From Marinilabiliales bacterium (lineage in GTDB: Bacteria; Bacteroidota; Bacteroidia; Bacteroidales; F082): 42,455 nucleotides of DNA. Made by a program: the position numbers and the translations under genes. Position 1 is the first letter of the stretch, and every line of letters starts with the position of its first letter. Location: NCBI GenBank assembly GCA_002869365.1, contig PKTA01000174.1, forward strand, positions 1 through 42,455. The letters are read 5' to 3'. The notes under the pieces are model-generated. The model saw only the letters and a program-made list of their open reading frames with translations, was not told where the DNA came from and searched no databases. Below, piece by piece: positions 35,161-42,455 of the stretch.

Positions 35161-36216
35161 ATGAAAGATATCATAAACATACTTGTTGTTGAAGATTCCT
35201 CTGTTGTGAGAGACTTCCTTGTATTTATATTGTCGTCGGAGCCGGATATGAATGTTATTGGAACGGCTGCCAATGGAAGAGAAGCTGTAGAGTTCGTAAA
35301 GAGGAAAAAGCCGGATCTTATAACCATGGATATTGAAATGCCCGTTATGAATGGAATGGAGGCTACCCGTGAAATTATGAGCAGTATACCTGTTCCTATA
35401 ATCATTGTAACTTCCAGTTACAGTCAGAGTGAAGTTGAAAAAACTTACAAAGCAATTGATGCAGGAGCCCTAGCGATTCTTGCAAAGCCCAATGGAATTG
35501 GCCATAAAGATTTTGAGAAAAACAGGAAAGAACTCATTAAAATAGTGCGTGTTATGTCGGAAGTGAAACTTGTTACACGTAAAAGCAAGTTTTCCAAAGT
35601 GGTTCAGGAAACAACTATAAATAAGCCCGCTGTTGACATAGATGAAAGTAAAATAAATTACAAGATTATTGCAATTGGTGTCAGTACCGGTGGCCCTCAG
35701 GTTTTGCAGAAAATATTATCGGCTTTACCAGCCAGTTTTAATATACCAATAGTTATAGTGCAGCATATTCCACCAGGATTTATGGAGGGAATGGTTGAGT
35801 GGCTTAATGGTTGTACAGCGCTTGATGTAAGCATTGCAAAAGACAAAGAAGAACTTAAGGGAGGCAACATTTATTTTTGCCCGCCTGAATATCATTTAGG
35901 AATTGATAACAAAATGAGGGTGGAATTAAAGGAAGATGCTCCCGGCTACAACATTAAACCTTCAGTTTCCTATATGTACCGTAGTGTGGGTAAACACTTT
36001 GAGAAGAAAGCTGTTGGAGTACTTTTAACAGGAATGGGCAAGGATGGCGCAGAAGAACTGGCGATGATTAGAGAAAGAGGAGGCTTAACAATTGCACAGG
36101 ATGAGGAATCTTCTGTTGTTTATGGTATGCCAGGCGAAGCAGCCAAACTCGGTGCTTGCAAATATATTATGTCGCCTGATAAAATTGTAGAAAAATTAAT
36201 TAGTCTTAATAAATAA
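35161..36216 (+). CDS. cheB: CheB receptor methylesterase with receiver domain
   Basis: A 351-residue protein. The receiver is at 1-120 (VVEDSSVVRD, Asp57 in ITMDIEMP, Lys109 in ILAKP). The C-terminal esterase domain has the catalytic triad Ser175 (GVSTGGPQ), His202 (QHIPPGFM) and Asp295 (GMGKDGAEEL). It demethylates or deamidates receptors, opposing CheR. All catalytic residues are intact and the length is normal. Position between CheA and the hybrid kinases is consistent with co-transcription. Confidence 0.94.
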   Translation: MKDIINILVVEDSSVVRDFLVFILSSEPDMNVIGTAANGREAVEFVKRKKPDLITMDIEMPVMNGMEATREIMSSIPVPIIIVTSSYSQSEVEKTYKAIDAGALAILAKPNGIGHKDFEKNRKELIKIVRVMSEVKLVTRKSKFSKVVQETTINKPAVDIDESKINYKIIAIGVSTGGPQVLQKILSALPASFNIPIVIVQHIPPGFMEGMVEWLNGCTALDVSIAKDKEELKGGNIYFCPPEYHLGIDNKMRVELKEDAPGYNIKPSVSYMYRSVGKHFEKKAVGVLLTGMGKDGAEELAMIRERGGLTIAQDEESSVVYGMPGEAAKLGACKYIMSPDKIVEKLISLNK

Positions 36217-36234
36217 TTTCAAAGTAAAAAAAGC

Positions 36235-37983
36235 ATGGTTAGAAAAGATTCAGATTCAGACAAACCTAAAGCGAAAATATTAATTGTTGAAGATAGTCGA
36301 ACTCAACTTATTCACTTACAGTCAACACTGGAGAATGCTGGATATTATGTTGAATCGTCTGAAAATGGAAAACAAGCTCTGGAAAAGTTAGAAACATTTA
36401 CGCCGGATGTTATTCTTAGCGACATAATTATGCCGGAAATGGATGGGTACGAACTTTGTGAAAAGATTAATAAAGACAGAAGATGGCATAAGATCCCCAT
36501 CATTTTGTTAACTGCACTTACCGATCCGCAAGATGTTATTAAGGGACTGAATGTAGGGGCTGATAATTTTATTCCAAAGCCTTATTCTGATGACTTTTTG
36601 TTATCCAGAATAAATCAACTTTTGGTTAACAGTCAGATGAGGTCGGGTACAGTGTCGGAAATGGGTATGGAAATATTCTTTGCAGGTAATAAACATATTA
36701 TTACTTCCGAAAGGATGCAAATCATCGACCTGCTTTTATCAACTTATGAAAATGCTGTAAACAAAAATAATGAACTCATAAAGGCGAATCATGAACTTAG
36801 TGTTCTCAAGGAAGATCTTGAAAAGAAAAATGCAGAACTCGAAAAAGTTAATGAAGAAAAAAATCAGTTTATAGGCATAGCTGCACATGATATCAGAAAT
36901 CCATTGGGAGGCATATATAATTTTGCCGACCTGTTGAAAGAGGAACTTCAGGACAAGGCTAGTGAAACAGAGATGGAGTTCATTAATATTATTCAATCTT
37001 CCTCTGAACTATTGCTAAATATGGTTACCGAACTTCTTGATATTTCAAAAATAGAATCAGGAAAACTCACGTTGAAAAAGCAAGTTTCAGACCTGATTTC
37101 GTTTGTAAAAACAAATATCACAAAGAATAAGTTCCTTGCAGAGAATAAATCAATAAACATAAAAACAGAATATCCTACAAGTTCTTTAAATGTTGAATTC
37201 GACCGATCAAGGCTTGAACAGGTTTTGAATAATCTTATTACTAATGCAATAAAATACTCTAAGCCTGATACAGAGATTAATGTTAAGATTGGTATTGATA
37301 ATGATAGTATTGTTTTCTCCATAAAAGATCAGGGGGTTGGTATTCCTAAGGAGGAACAGGATAAGTTGTTTAAACCTTTCTCAAAAACAAGTGCCAGAGC
37401 TACCGGAGGAGAAACAAGTACCGGATTGGGATTATTTACTTGTAAAAAAATAATAGATGCTCATGGTGGAAAAATTTGGGTTGATAGCATTAAAAACGAA
37501 GGCTCTACTTTTTGTTTTTCGTTACCTGCTGATATAAATGAACTTAAAATTAATAGCATTACAGAAAAACTTCTTAAGCAAGATAAGGCAGTATCGAAAA
37601 TTAATTCGGATCAGGATGCTATTGCGGGTAAAAAGATATTGTTGGTTGATGATATCGAAATGAATTATTTATTTTTCAATGGAGCACTATCAAAATTGCC
37701 TATCGAACTCGATTGGGCAGAGGACGCTTATAAAGCTATTGATATGCTGGGTGAGAAGAATTATGACCTCATTCTAATGGATGTTCATATGCCAGGAATG
37801 AACGGGCTTGAACTTACACGAAGAATAAGAGAAACAGATAAAGAGGTTATAATAATTGCTCAAACGGCCTATGCTATGCATGGAATGGAGGAAAAGTGTA
37901 TCACTGCCGGATGTAATGCCTATACAGCTATTCCCGTAAAACCACGGGAAGTTTGTGCTATAGTGGTTGAAAATTTAAAATAG
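36235..37983 (+). CDS. Hybrid histidine kinase, REC-HisKA-HATPase-REC (first of a tandem pair)
   Basis: A 582-residue cytoplasmic protein. The N-terminal receiver is at about 13-130 (Asp63 in VILSDIIMP, Lys115). A coiled-coil linker follows, then HisKA (GIAAHDIRNPL, His218), HATPase (NLITNAIKYS, IKDQGVGIP, TGLGLFT) and a C-terminal receiver from about 462 (LLVDDIEMN, acceptor Asp in ILMDVHMP). The C-terminal receiver departs from the norm: CNAYTAIPVKPRE has Ile where the conserved Lys should follow the Tyr, with a Lys three positions later. It has no TM segments, so input probably comes from CheA or other phosphodonors via the N-terminal receiver. It is 5 bp from the similar gene at 37989. 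Confidence 0.9.
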   Translation: MVRKDSDSDKPKAKILIVEDSRTQLIHLQSTLENAGYYVESSENGKQALEKLETFTPDVILSDIIMPEMDGYELCEKINKDRRWHKIPIILLTALTDPQDVIKGLNVGADNFIPKPYSDDFLLSRINQLLVNSQMRSGTVSEMGMEIFFAGNKHIITSERMQIIDLLLSTYENAVNKNNELIKANHELSVLKEDLEKKNAELEKVNEEKNQFIGIAAHDIRNPLGGIYNFADLLKEELQDKASETEMEFINIIQSSSELLLNMVTELLDISKIESGKLTLKKQVSDLISFVKTNITKNKFLAENKSINIKTEYPTSSLNVEFDRSRLEQVLNNLITNAIKYSKPDTEINVKIGIDNDSIVFSIKDQGVGIPKEEQDKLFKPFSKTSARATGGETSTGLGLFTCKKIIDAHGGKIWVDSIKNEGSTFCFSLPADINELKINSITEKLLKQDKAVSKINSDQDAIAGKKILLVDDIEMNYLFFNGALSKLPIELDWAEDAYKAIDMLGEKNYDLILMDVHMPGMNGLELTRRIRETDKEVIIIAQTAYAMHGMEEKCITAGCNAYTAIPVKPREVCAIVVENLK

Positions 37984-37988
37984 GGAAT

Positions 37989-39704
37989 ATGAAAAATAAA
38001 AAAATACTTATTGCAGAAGACAGCCCTACACAGGCAATGATATTGAGGGCAACTCTTGAAGCAAAAGGATATCATGTTGTTCATGCAAAGGATGGCGCAG
38101 AAGCACTTATAATGTATAAAGAAGAGAATCCGGATTTGCTTATTCTCGATGTTATGATGCCCAAACTTACTGGATTTGAATTGGCTTCACAATTAAAGAA
38201 TGGCCCAAATCCTTCTAAAGTACCCATATTACTTCTTACTTCATTAACTGAGAAAAGTGATATTGTAAGAGGACTTGCTTCTGGTGCCGAAACTTTCCTT
38301 GCAAAACCATTCGACGAAGAATACTTGTTTCAAATTATTGAAAGATTATTGGATTACGATATTCTTGATAAAGAAACCAAACTCTTGCTTGGAGATAAAC
38401 TTGCAAGTAAATATAATGATCAGTCGGTAAGTTTTTTATTGTCGGCATATCAAACAGCAATAAAAAAGAATAAGGCACTGGAAAAATCAGAATATGAACT
38501 AAAGATGATAAATAAGAACCTTTCTCATCTGGTTAGTGAAAGAACCATGGAACTCGAAGAGGCAAAAAAGAAAGCGGAAAGGTCTGACATGCTAAAAAGC
38601 ATTTTTCTTTCCAATGTTTCTCACGACCTTAGAACTCCTATGAATGCAATTATTGGGTTTAGCCAACTGCTGAAGGAAGATTTAATTGCACCGGATATGA
38701 AAGATGAATACCTTGATCTTATATCCAAAAACGGAGAGAATTTACTTGGCCTCATTAATGATATTATAGATATTAGCAAGATTGAAGCTGGTGTAATCAA
38801 GTGTAACTATACTAATTGTCCTGTTAATGAGTTGCTTACCGAGCTCGAAAAAAGTTTTAATAACTATAAATTCCTCAAGGATAACAAGGAGGTGAGGTTG
38901 TTTTTTAACCGAAGTAAAATCCCTGAGAACCTAATTACTATTACGGATGCTTTCCGTTTGAAACAGGTTTTGTCGAACCTTATAAGCAACGCAGTAAAAT
39001 TCACAAGAGAAGGGGTTATAGAGTTTTCATATAAAATTAAGGATAAGAACACATTGTTGTTTTATGTAAAAGATAGCGGTATTGGTATACCTGAAAATAA
39101 AATAAACGGACTATTTCAAAGATATGAACAAGTTAAAACCTCCGACTCTCCAGATATTGGTACCGGCCTTGGACTCGCTATTGCTGACAATCTCGCAAAA
39201 ATATTGGGAGGTAAACTATGGGTAGAATCTGACTTTGGTAAAGGGAGCACTTTTTATTTCACAATACCATATAAAATATCCGACGGCCCTGTATTAGAAT
39301 ATTTTCCAAAAGCCCCTGCGAAAAAGATTGCTTATGATTTTAAAGGAAAAACCTTCCTTGTTGTAGAAGATGATTTATCAAATTATAAATATCTGAATGC
39401 AGTACTTAAAAGGGCTAATGCCAATGTCGTTTGGGCTAAAAATGGAGAAAGTGCTGTTGAAGAATTCACCAATAATAATAGTATCGATTTAGTACTGATG
39501 GATATTCATTTACCAAAAATGAATGGTTTTGAAGCTACACGAAGGATAAATGAACAGGGAAGAAAGATACCGGTTATAGCTCAAACTGCCTTTGCTATGT
39601 CGGGTGATGAACAAAAATGCTATGACGCCGGATGTGTAGATTACATCCCAAAACCTATCGTTCCGGAGATACTTCTGTTGAAGATTAATAAAAATTTGAA
39701 ATAA
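37989..39704 (+). CDS. Hybrid histidine kinase, REC-HisKA-HATPase-REC (second of a tandem pair)
   Basis: A 571-residue paralogue of the preceding gene with the same domain order. The N-terminal receiver has Asp54 in LLILDVMMP and Lys in FLAKPFDE. A shared linker type (SFLLSAYQTAIKKNKALEKSE) leads to HisKA (NVSHDLRTPMN, His212), HATPase (NLISNAVKFTREG, VKDSGIGIP, GTGLGLAI) and a C-terminal receiver (VEDDLSNYK, LVLMDIHLPKMNG, YIPKPIVPE) with the normal Lys. Both receivers and the kinase look complete. Likely output partners of the chemosensory kinase. It lies 36 bp before the MCP gene. Confidence 0.9.
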   Translation: MKNKKILIAEDSPTQAMILRATLEAKGYHVVHAKDGAEALIMYKEENPDLLILDVMMPKLTGFELASQLKNGPNPSKVPILLLTSLTEKSDIVRGLASGAETFLAKPFDEEYLFQIIERLLDYDILDKETKLLLGDKLASKYNDQSVSFLLSAYQTAIKKNKALEKSEYELKMINKNLSHLVSERTMELEEAKKKAERSDMLKSIFLSNVSHDLRTPMNAIIGFSQLLKEDLIAPDMKDEYLDLISKNGENLLGLINDIIDISKIEAGVIKCNYTNCPVNELLTELEKSFNNYKFLKDNKEVRLFFNRSKIPENLITITDAFRLKQVLSNLISNAVKFTREGVIEFSYKIKDKNTLLFYVKDSGIGIPENKINGLFQRYEQVKTSDSPDIGTGLGLAIADNLAKILGGKLWVESDFGKGSTFYFTIPYKISDGPVLEYFPKAPAKKIAYDFKGKTFLVVEDDLSNYKYLNAVLKRANANVVWAKNGESAVEEFTNNNSIDLVLMDIHLPKMNGFEATRRINEQGRKIPVIAQTAFAMSGDEQKCYDAGCVDYIPKPIVPEILLLKINKNLK

Positions 39705-39740
39705 AATATTGAATACTAAACTAAATTAAATTAAAAAAAT

Positions 39741-41909
39741 ATGTCGCGAAAAGGTAATATTTTTCAAACCAAAATTAGTGCAAAACTAATAGCACTATTT
39801 CTGGCAATTTCAATTATTCCTATTATAATAGTTGGAGTTATAAGCGTGAACAGTTCTTACAATGCTTTGGAAGAAGCTCAGTTTAATCAACTTGAAACTA
39901 TTGGTACTTTAAAAACTATCGAGGTGGTTGATTATTTTCATAATAAATTTATTGAACTTGATGTTCTATCAAAATCTGGTGATGCTGTTCTGAGTTACAG
40001 TAAACTTAATAACTATCATAATAATGGTGGGGCCATGGCTGACGGTTCATTTAATGTTAGTGGAAATAAGTATGAAGAGATATATAATGAAATAGATCCT
40101 TTCTTTAGTACTTTCCTTACTTCTTTTCATTTCAATGATCTGTTTTTTATTTGTGCGGAACACGGACATATAATGTATTCTTCGGAAAGAGATGATGATA
40201 TGGGGTCAAATCTGTCGAGTGGAAGATACAGCCAATCAGGTTTGGCAGAAGTATGGAGAAAAGTTAAAGAAAATAAAACACCGATACTTGTTGATTTTAA
40301 ATACTATGAAGTTATTGATAAGCCAGCTGCTTTTATGGGGGCACCGCTTTTCGATGAAAATAATAATTTGGTAGCAGTTATAGCATTGGAAATCAAGACA
40401 GATAAAATTAATGAGATAATGTTGGAAACCACCGGATTAGGAGAAACCGGAGAGACATATATCGTTGGTGATGATTTTTTGATGAGAACAGATTCAAGGT
40501 TTAGTGAAAAGTCTACAATACTAAGTCAAAAGGTAGAAACTGAGAGTGCTAAACTTGCACACCAGAACGATAATGGTGTACATATTAGTGATGATTACAG
40601 GGGAGAAAGAGTTTTAAGTTACTATTCACATTTAAAGTTTGATGAAGAATTTATTGTAGATTTCGACTGGGTAATAATTAGTGAGATGGATGCCGAAGAA
40701 GCTTTTCATGAAGCTATTATTTTAAGGAATGAATTATTGATTATTTCTATTATTGTTGGTTTGTTAATTGCCCTGATTGCATTTTTCTTTGCCAGGTTTT
40801 TTACAAAACCAATTGTCAAGTTAACGTATGCTGCTGAGGCATTTGCCTTGGGTGATTTACGTCAGGAATTCGATATTAATAATAAAGATGAACTTGGATT
40901 ACTTTCTGATGCTTTCAAAACAATGCAACTGAATATGATGAATAAAGCAGATCAGGCTTTGAAGATATCAGAAGGAAATCTTACTATTGAAGTGGAAACA
41001 TTATCTGAAAAGGATGAAATGGGCAAGGCATTTAAAATAATGATAGAAAATCTTAGAGGTCAGATAAATGGTATTAATGAAGTGGTTTCTGTTCTAACTA
41101 CTTCAAATAGTCAGTTAATGTCGACCATTTCTGAATTATCGTCCTCATCAAGTGAAACCTCCACAACTGTTGCAGAAGTAACCTCCACCATCGAGGAAGT
41201 GAAACAAACAGCTGAAGTTGCAACTCAGAAGGCTAAGAACGTTGCCAATGCTGCTCAAAAATCTGTGAGCATATCTGAAAGAGGTATAAAGTCTACCGAA
41301 GATTCAATTGCTGGAATGGAACAGATACGAGAGCAGGTAAAACAAATTGCAGATACTATTATTCGTTTAAGTGAACAAAGCCAAACTATTGGTGAGATAA
41401 CAAGTTCGGTAAACGACATTGCTGAGCAGTCTAATTTGTTAGCAGTAAATGCTTCCATCGAAGCTGTAAAAGCAGGAGAGTATGGTAAAGGTTTTGGAGT
41501 TGTTGCTCAGGAGATCAGAGCACTTGCCGACGAATCCAAACAGTCGACTAAACAAATCAGAGATATTTTATCTGAAGTACAAAAAGCTATAAGTTCGGCA
41601 GTAATGGCTACCGAACAAGGAGGCAAAGCCGTTGAGAAAGGAATGAACTTGTCGTAGAGTACAGGAGATTCTATTTCGGTTCTGGCCGACAGCATTTCAG
41701 AGGCTGCACAGGCTTCTACTCAAATTGCAGCATCCAGTCAACAGCAACTTACCGGGATGGAACAGTTAACAGTTGCTATGGAAAATATCAAGCAGGCATC
41801 TTCACAGAATGCAGCAGGAGCAAAACAGGCTGAAGAAGCTGTAGAGAATATTAAGAATATAGTGCATAATCTGAAAATTCTTGTGGAGAAATATAAATTG
41901 AATAATTAG
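39741..41909 (+). pseudogene. Methyl-accepting chemotaxis protein, interrupted by one in-frame amber codon
   Basis: The first 638 codons encode TM1 (about 14-32), a large periplasmic dCache-type sensor (about 40-325), TM2 (about 332-354), HAMP (about 355-410) and the signalling coiled coil with the hairpin tip YGKGFGVVAQEIRALADES (about 580-598). A TAG at 41655-41657 stops the frame, but the same frame continues for 83 sense codons to a TAG at 41907-41909, translating as the expected C-terminal helix (STGDSISVLADSISEA, QIAASSQQQLTGMEQL, MENIKQASSQN). The whole frame is 723 codons, normal for the family. Either a nonsense mutation (for example CAG to TAG), a sequencing error or read-through explains it. 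It is the likely receptor of the chemosensory operon. Confidence 0.85.
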
Positions 41910-41931
41910 AATATTCCTTTAATATAAATTT

Positions 41932-41968
41932 AAGCCGCAATAGCAAATTATTTGCTATTGCGGCTTTT
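41932..41968. terminator. Strong bidirectional terminator after the chemosensory operon
   Basis: AAGCCGCAATAGCAAA and TTTGCTATTGCGGCTT form a perfect 16-bp stem with a TTA loop and a TTTT end. It ends the operon 22 bp after the MCP frame, and lies in the region downstream of the minus-strand head-GIN gene. Confidence 0.9.
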
Positions 41969-42048
41969 ACTTTAAAGAGAATGATAATTATCCAGTATTA
42001 TTATGCCAAAACTTAGTTGTATCAGATTACTTTTATTATTTAATACAA

Positions 42049-42455
42049 CTATTGCACTTTAACAATATTGGATCCACCTGACAAATTCTGGCTTGTTATT
42101 TGAGCATCGCCTTTATAGTAAACATTTGAGGCTCCACTAGCTTTTACTTTCATGCTTTCGTTTACAGTTAAGTTCAAATTACTGGCTCCTTCCAAATCTG
42201 CTTCTATAATATTTGTTACGAAATCATATCCTTCCATATTTGATGCTCCAGTTGCATCAATGGTAAATGTCTGAGACTGTCCTGTAAGTATTAAATTTGA
42301 ACTTCCTGTTAAATCGGCATTCAAATGGTTTAAATTCATACTTCCGTTTAATGAAGATGCTCCATTAAGTTCTATATCAAAGTCATTTCCATCAAAATGG
42401 TTTTGGAAATAATAGTTTACAACACCCGATCCCTTAACTTGAAGTAATTCGGGTA
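42049..42455 (-). CDS. Head-GIN domain (DUF2807) protein, C-terminal part, runs off the window
   Basis: Only the C-terminal ~135 codons are inside the window. Reading past the internal Met at 42339, the frame stays open to the edge (GVVNYYFQNHFDGNDFDIEL, NGASSLNGS). The sequence is built of short beta-helix-like turns with repeated G(A/S)SN motifs (LTGSSNLILTG, ATGASNMEG, LEGASNLNLT, ASGASNVYYKG, LSGGSNIVKVQ), typical of the putative auto-transporter adhesin head-GIN domain. These are exported envelope proteins of unknown function in Bacteroidota. The start and signal peptide are outside the window. Confidence 0.8.
   Translation of the reverse strand, partial: PELLQVKGSGVVNYYFQNHFDGNDFDIELNGASSLNGSMNLNHLNADLTGSSNLILTGQSQTFTIDATGASNMEGYDFVTNIIEADLEGASNLNLTVNESMKVKASGASNVYYKGDAQITSQNLSGGSNIVKVQ

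Noticed and set aside
41655..41909. A separate small gene after the MCP stop codon
   Set aside because: The downstream sequence is in the same frame and continues the MCP signalling helix. The first internal Met lies well inside it, so a split gene product is less likely than an interrupted MCP.
1..42455. CRISPR array, tRNA, rRNA, insertion sequence or integrase
   Set aside because: I looked through all intergenic regions and found no regularly spaced repeats, no cloverleaf-like sequence and no transposase or recombinase frame.

Overview
The window looks like a chromosomal segment of a Bacteroidota bacterium, probably an environmental or marine relative of Bacteroidales/Marinilabiliales. The evidence is AT-rich DNA, a C-terminal T9SS sorting-type domain, DUF4249, DUF4382, CHRD-like and head-GIN families, lipoproteins with loose Bacteroidota lipoboxes, and TAnnTTTG -7 promoter elements instead of E. 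coli-like ones. I saw no rRNA, tRNA, CRISPR array, transposase or integrase.

Layout. (1) 47-4359: three exported proteins: a DUF5107 protein with a T9SS-type tail, an orphan DUF4249 lipoprotein and a receptor-L-domain-like repeat lipoprotein. (2) 4714-14435: the most unusual block. A 1770-residue DUF4062 + P-loop STAND-type NTPase + TPR protein lies next to a divergent pair of membrane proteins, each built as two TM segments, TrkA-N/RCK-like Rossmann region and C-terminal RyR (ryanodine-receptor) domain. This has the look of an uncharacterised sensing or conflict (defence) module. (3) 14538-17993: a small membrane protein, a CHRD-like lipoprotein, CsbD, a coiled-coil lipoprotein and a DUF4382 lipoprotein. 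The shared intergenic region carries repeated AATGTGTGA-type motifs. (4) 18142-24815: eleven co-oriented minus-strand genes forming a stress/iron-storage island: PRC-barrel, ChaB, coiled-coil stress protein, baeRF-family protein, encapsulated ferritin, encapsulin shell, TrkA-C membrane protein, ferredoxin-reductase-like flavoprotein, tandem universal stress protein and pterin dehydratase. (5) 25018-28601: a CPA2 cation/proton antiporter reading away from the island, then a translationally coupled PAS histidine kinase and a receiver-Crp/FNR fusion regulator. A perfect FNR-consensus dyad lies between the island and the antiporter, so the Crp-family fusion next door is a natural candidate regulator. 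(6) 28965-29891: prolyl aminopeptidase. (7) 30126-41909: a tightly packed chemosensory operon, CheW-CheR(TPR)-CheW-CheA(REC)-CheB-two REC-HK-REC hybrids-MCP. It resembles Frz-like or 'alternative function' systems and has no stand-alone CheY. The MCP is interrupted by one in-frame amber codon. (8) 42049 to the window end: the C-terminal part of a head-GIN (DUF2807) protein.

How it fits together: blocks 3-5 read as an envelope/oxygen/stress-response region in which a two-component Crp-family regulator could control iron storage in an encapsulin nanocompartment, cation balance and general stress proteins. Block 7 is a separate signal-transduction system. Block 2 stands apart in domain content, and in base composition between its own members, and is the best candidate for an undescribed system. 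All family assignments come from reading the translated sequence; no database search was possible.
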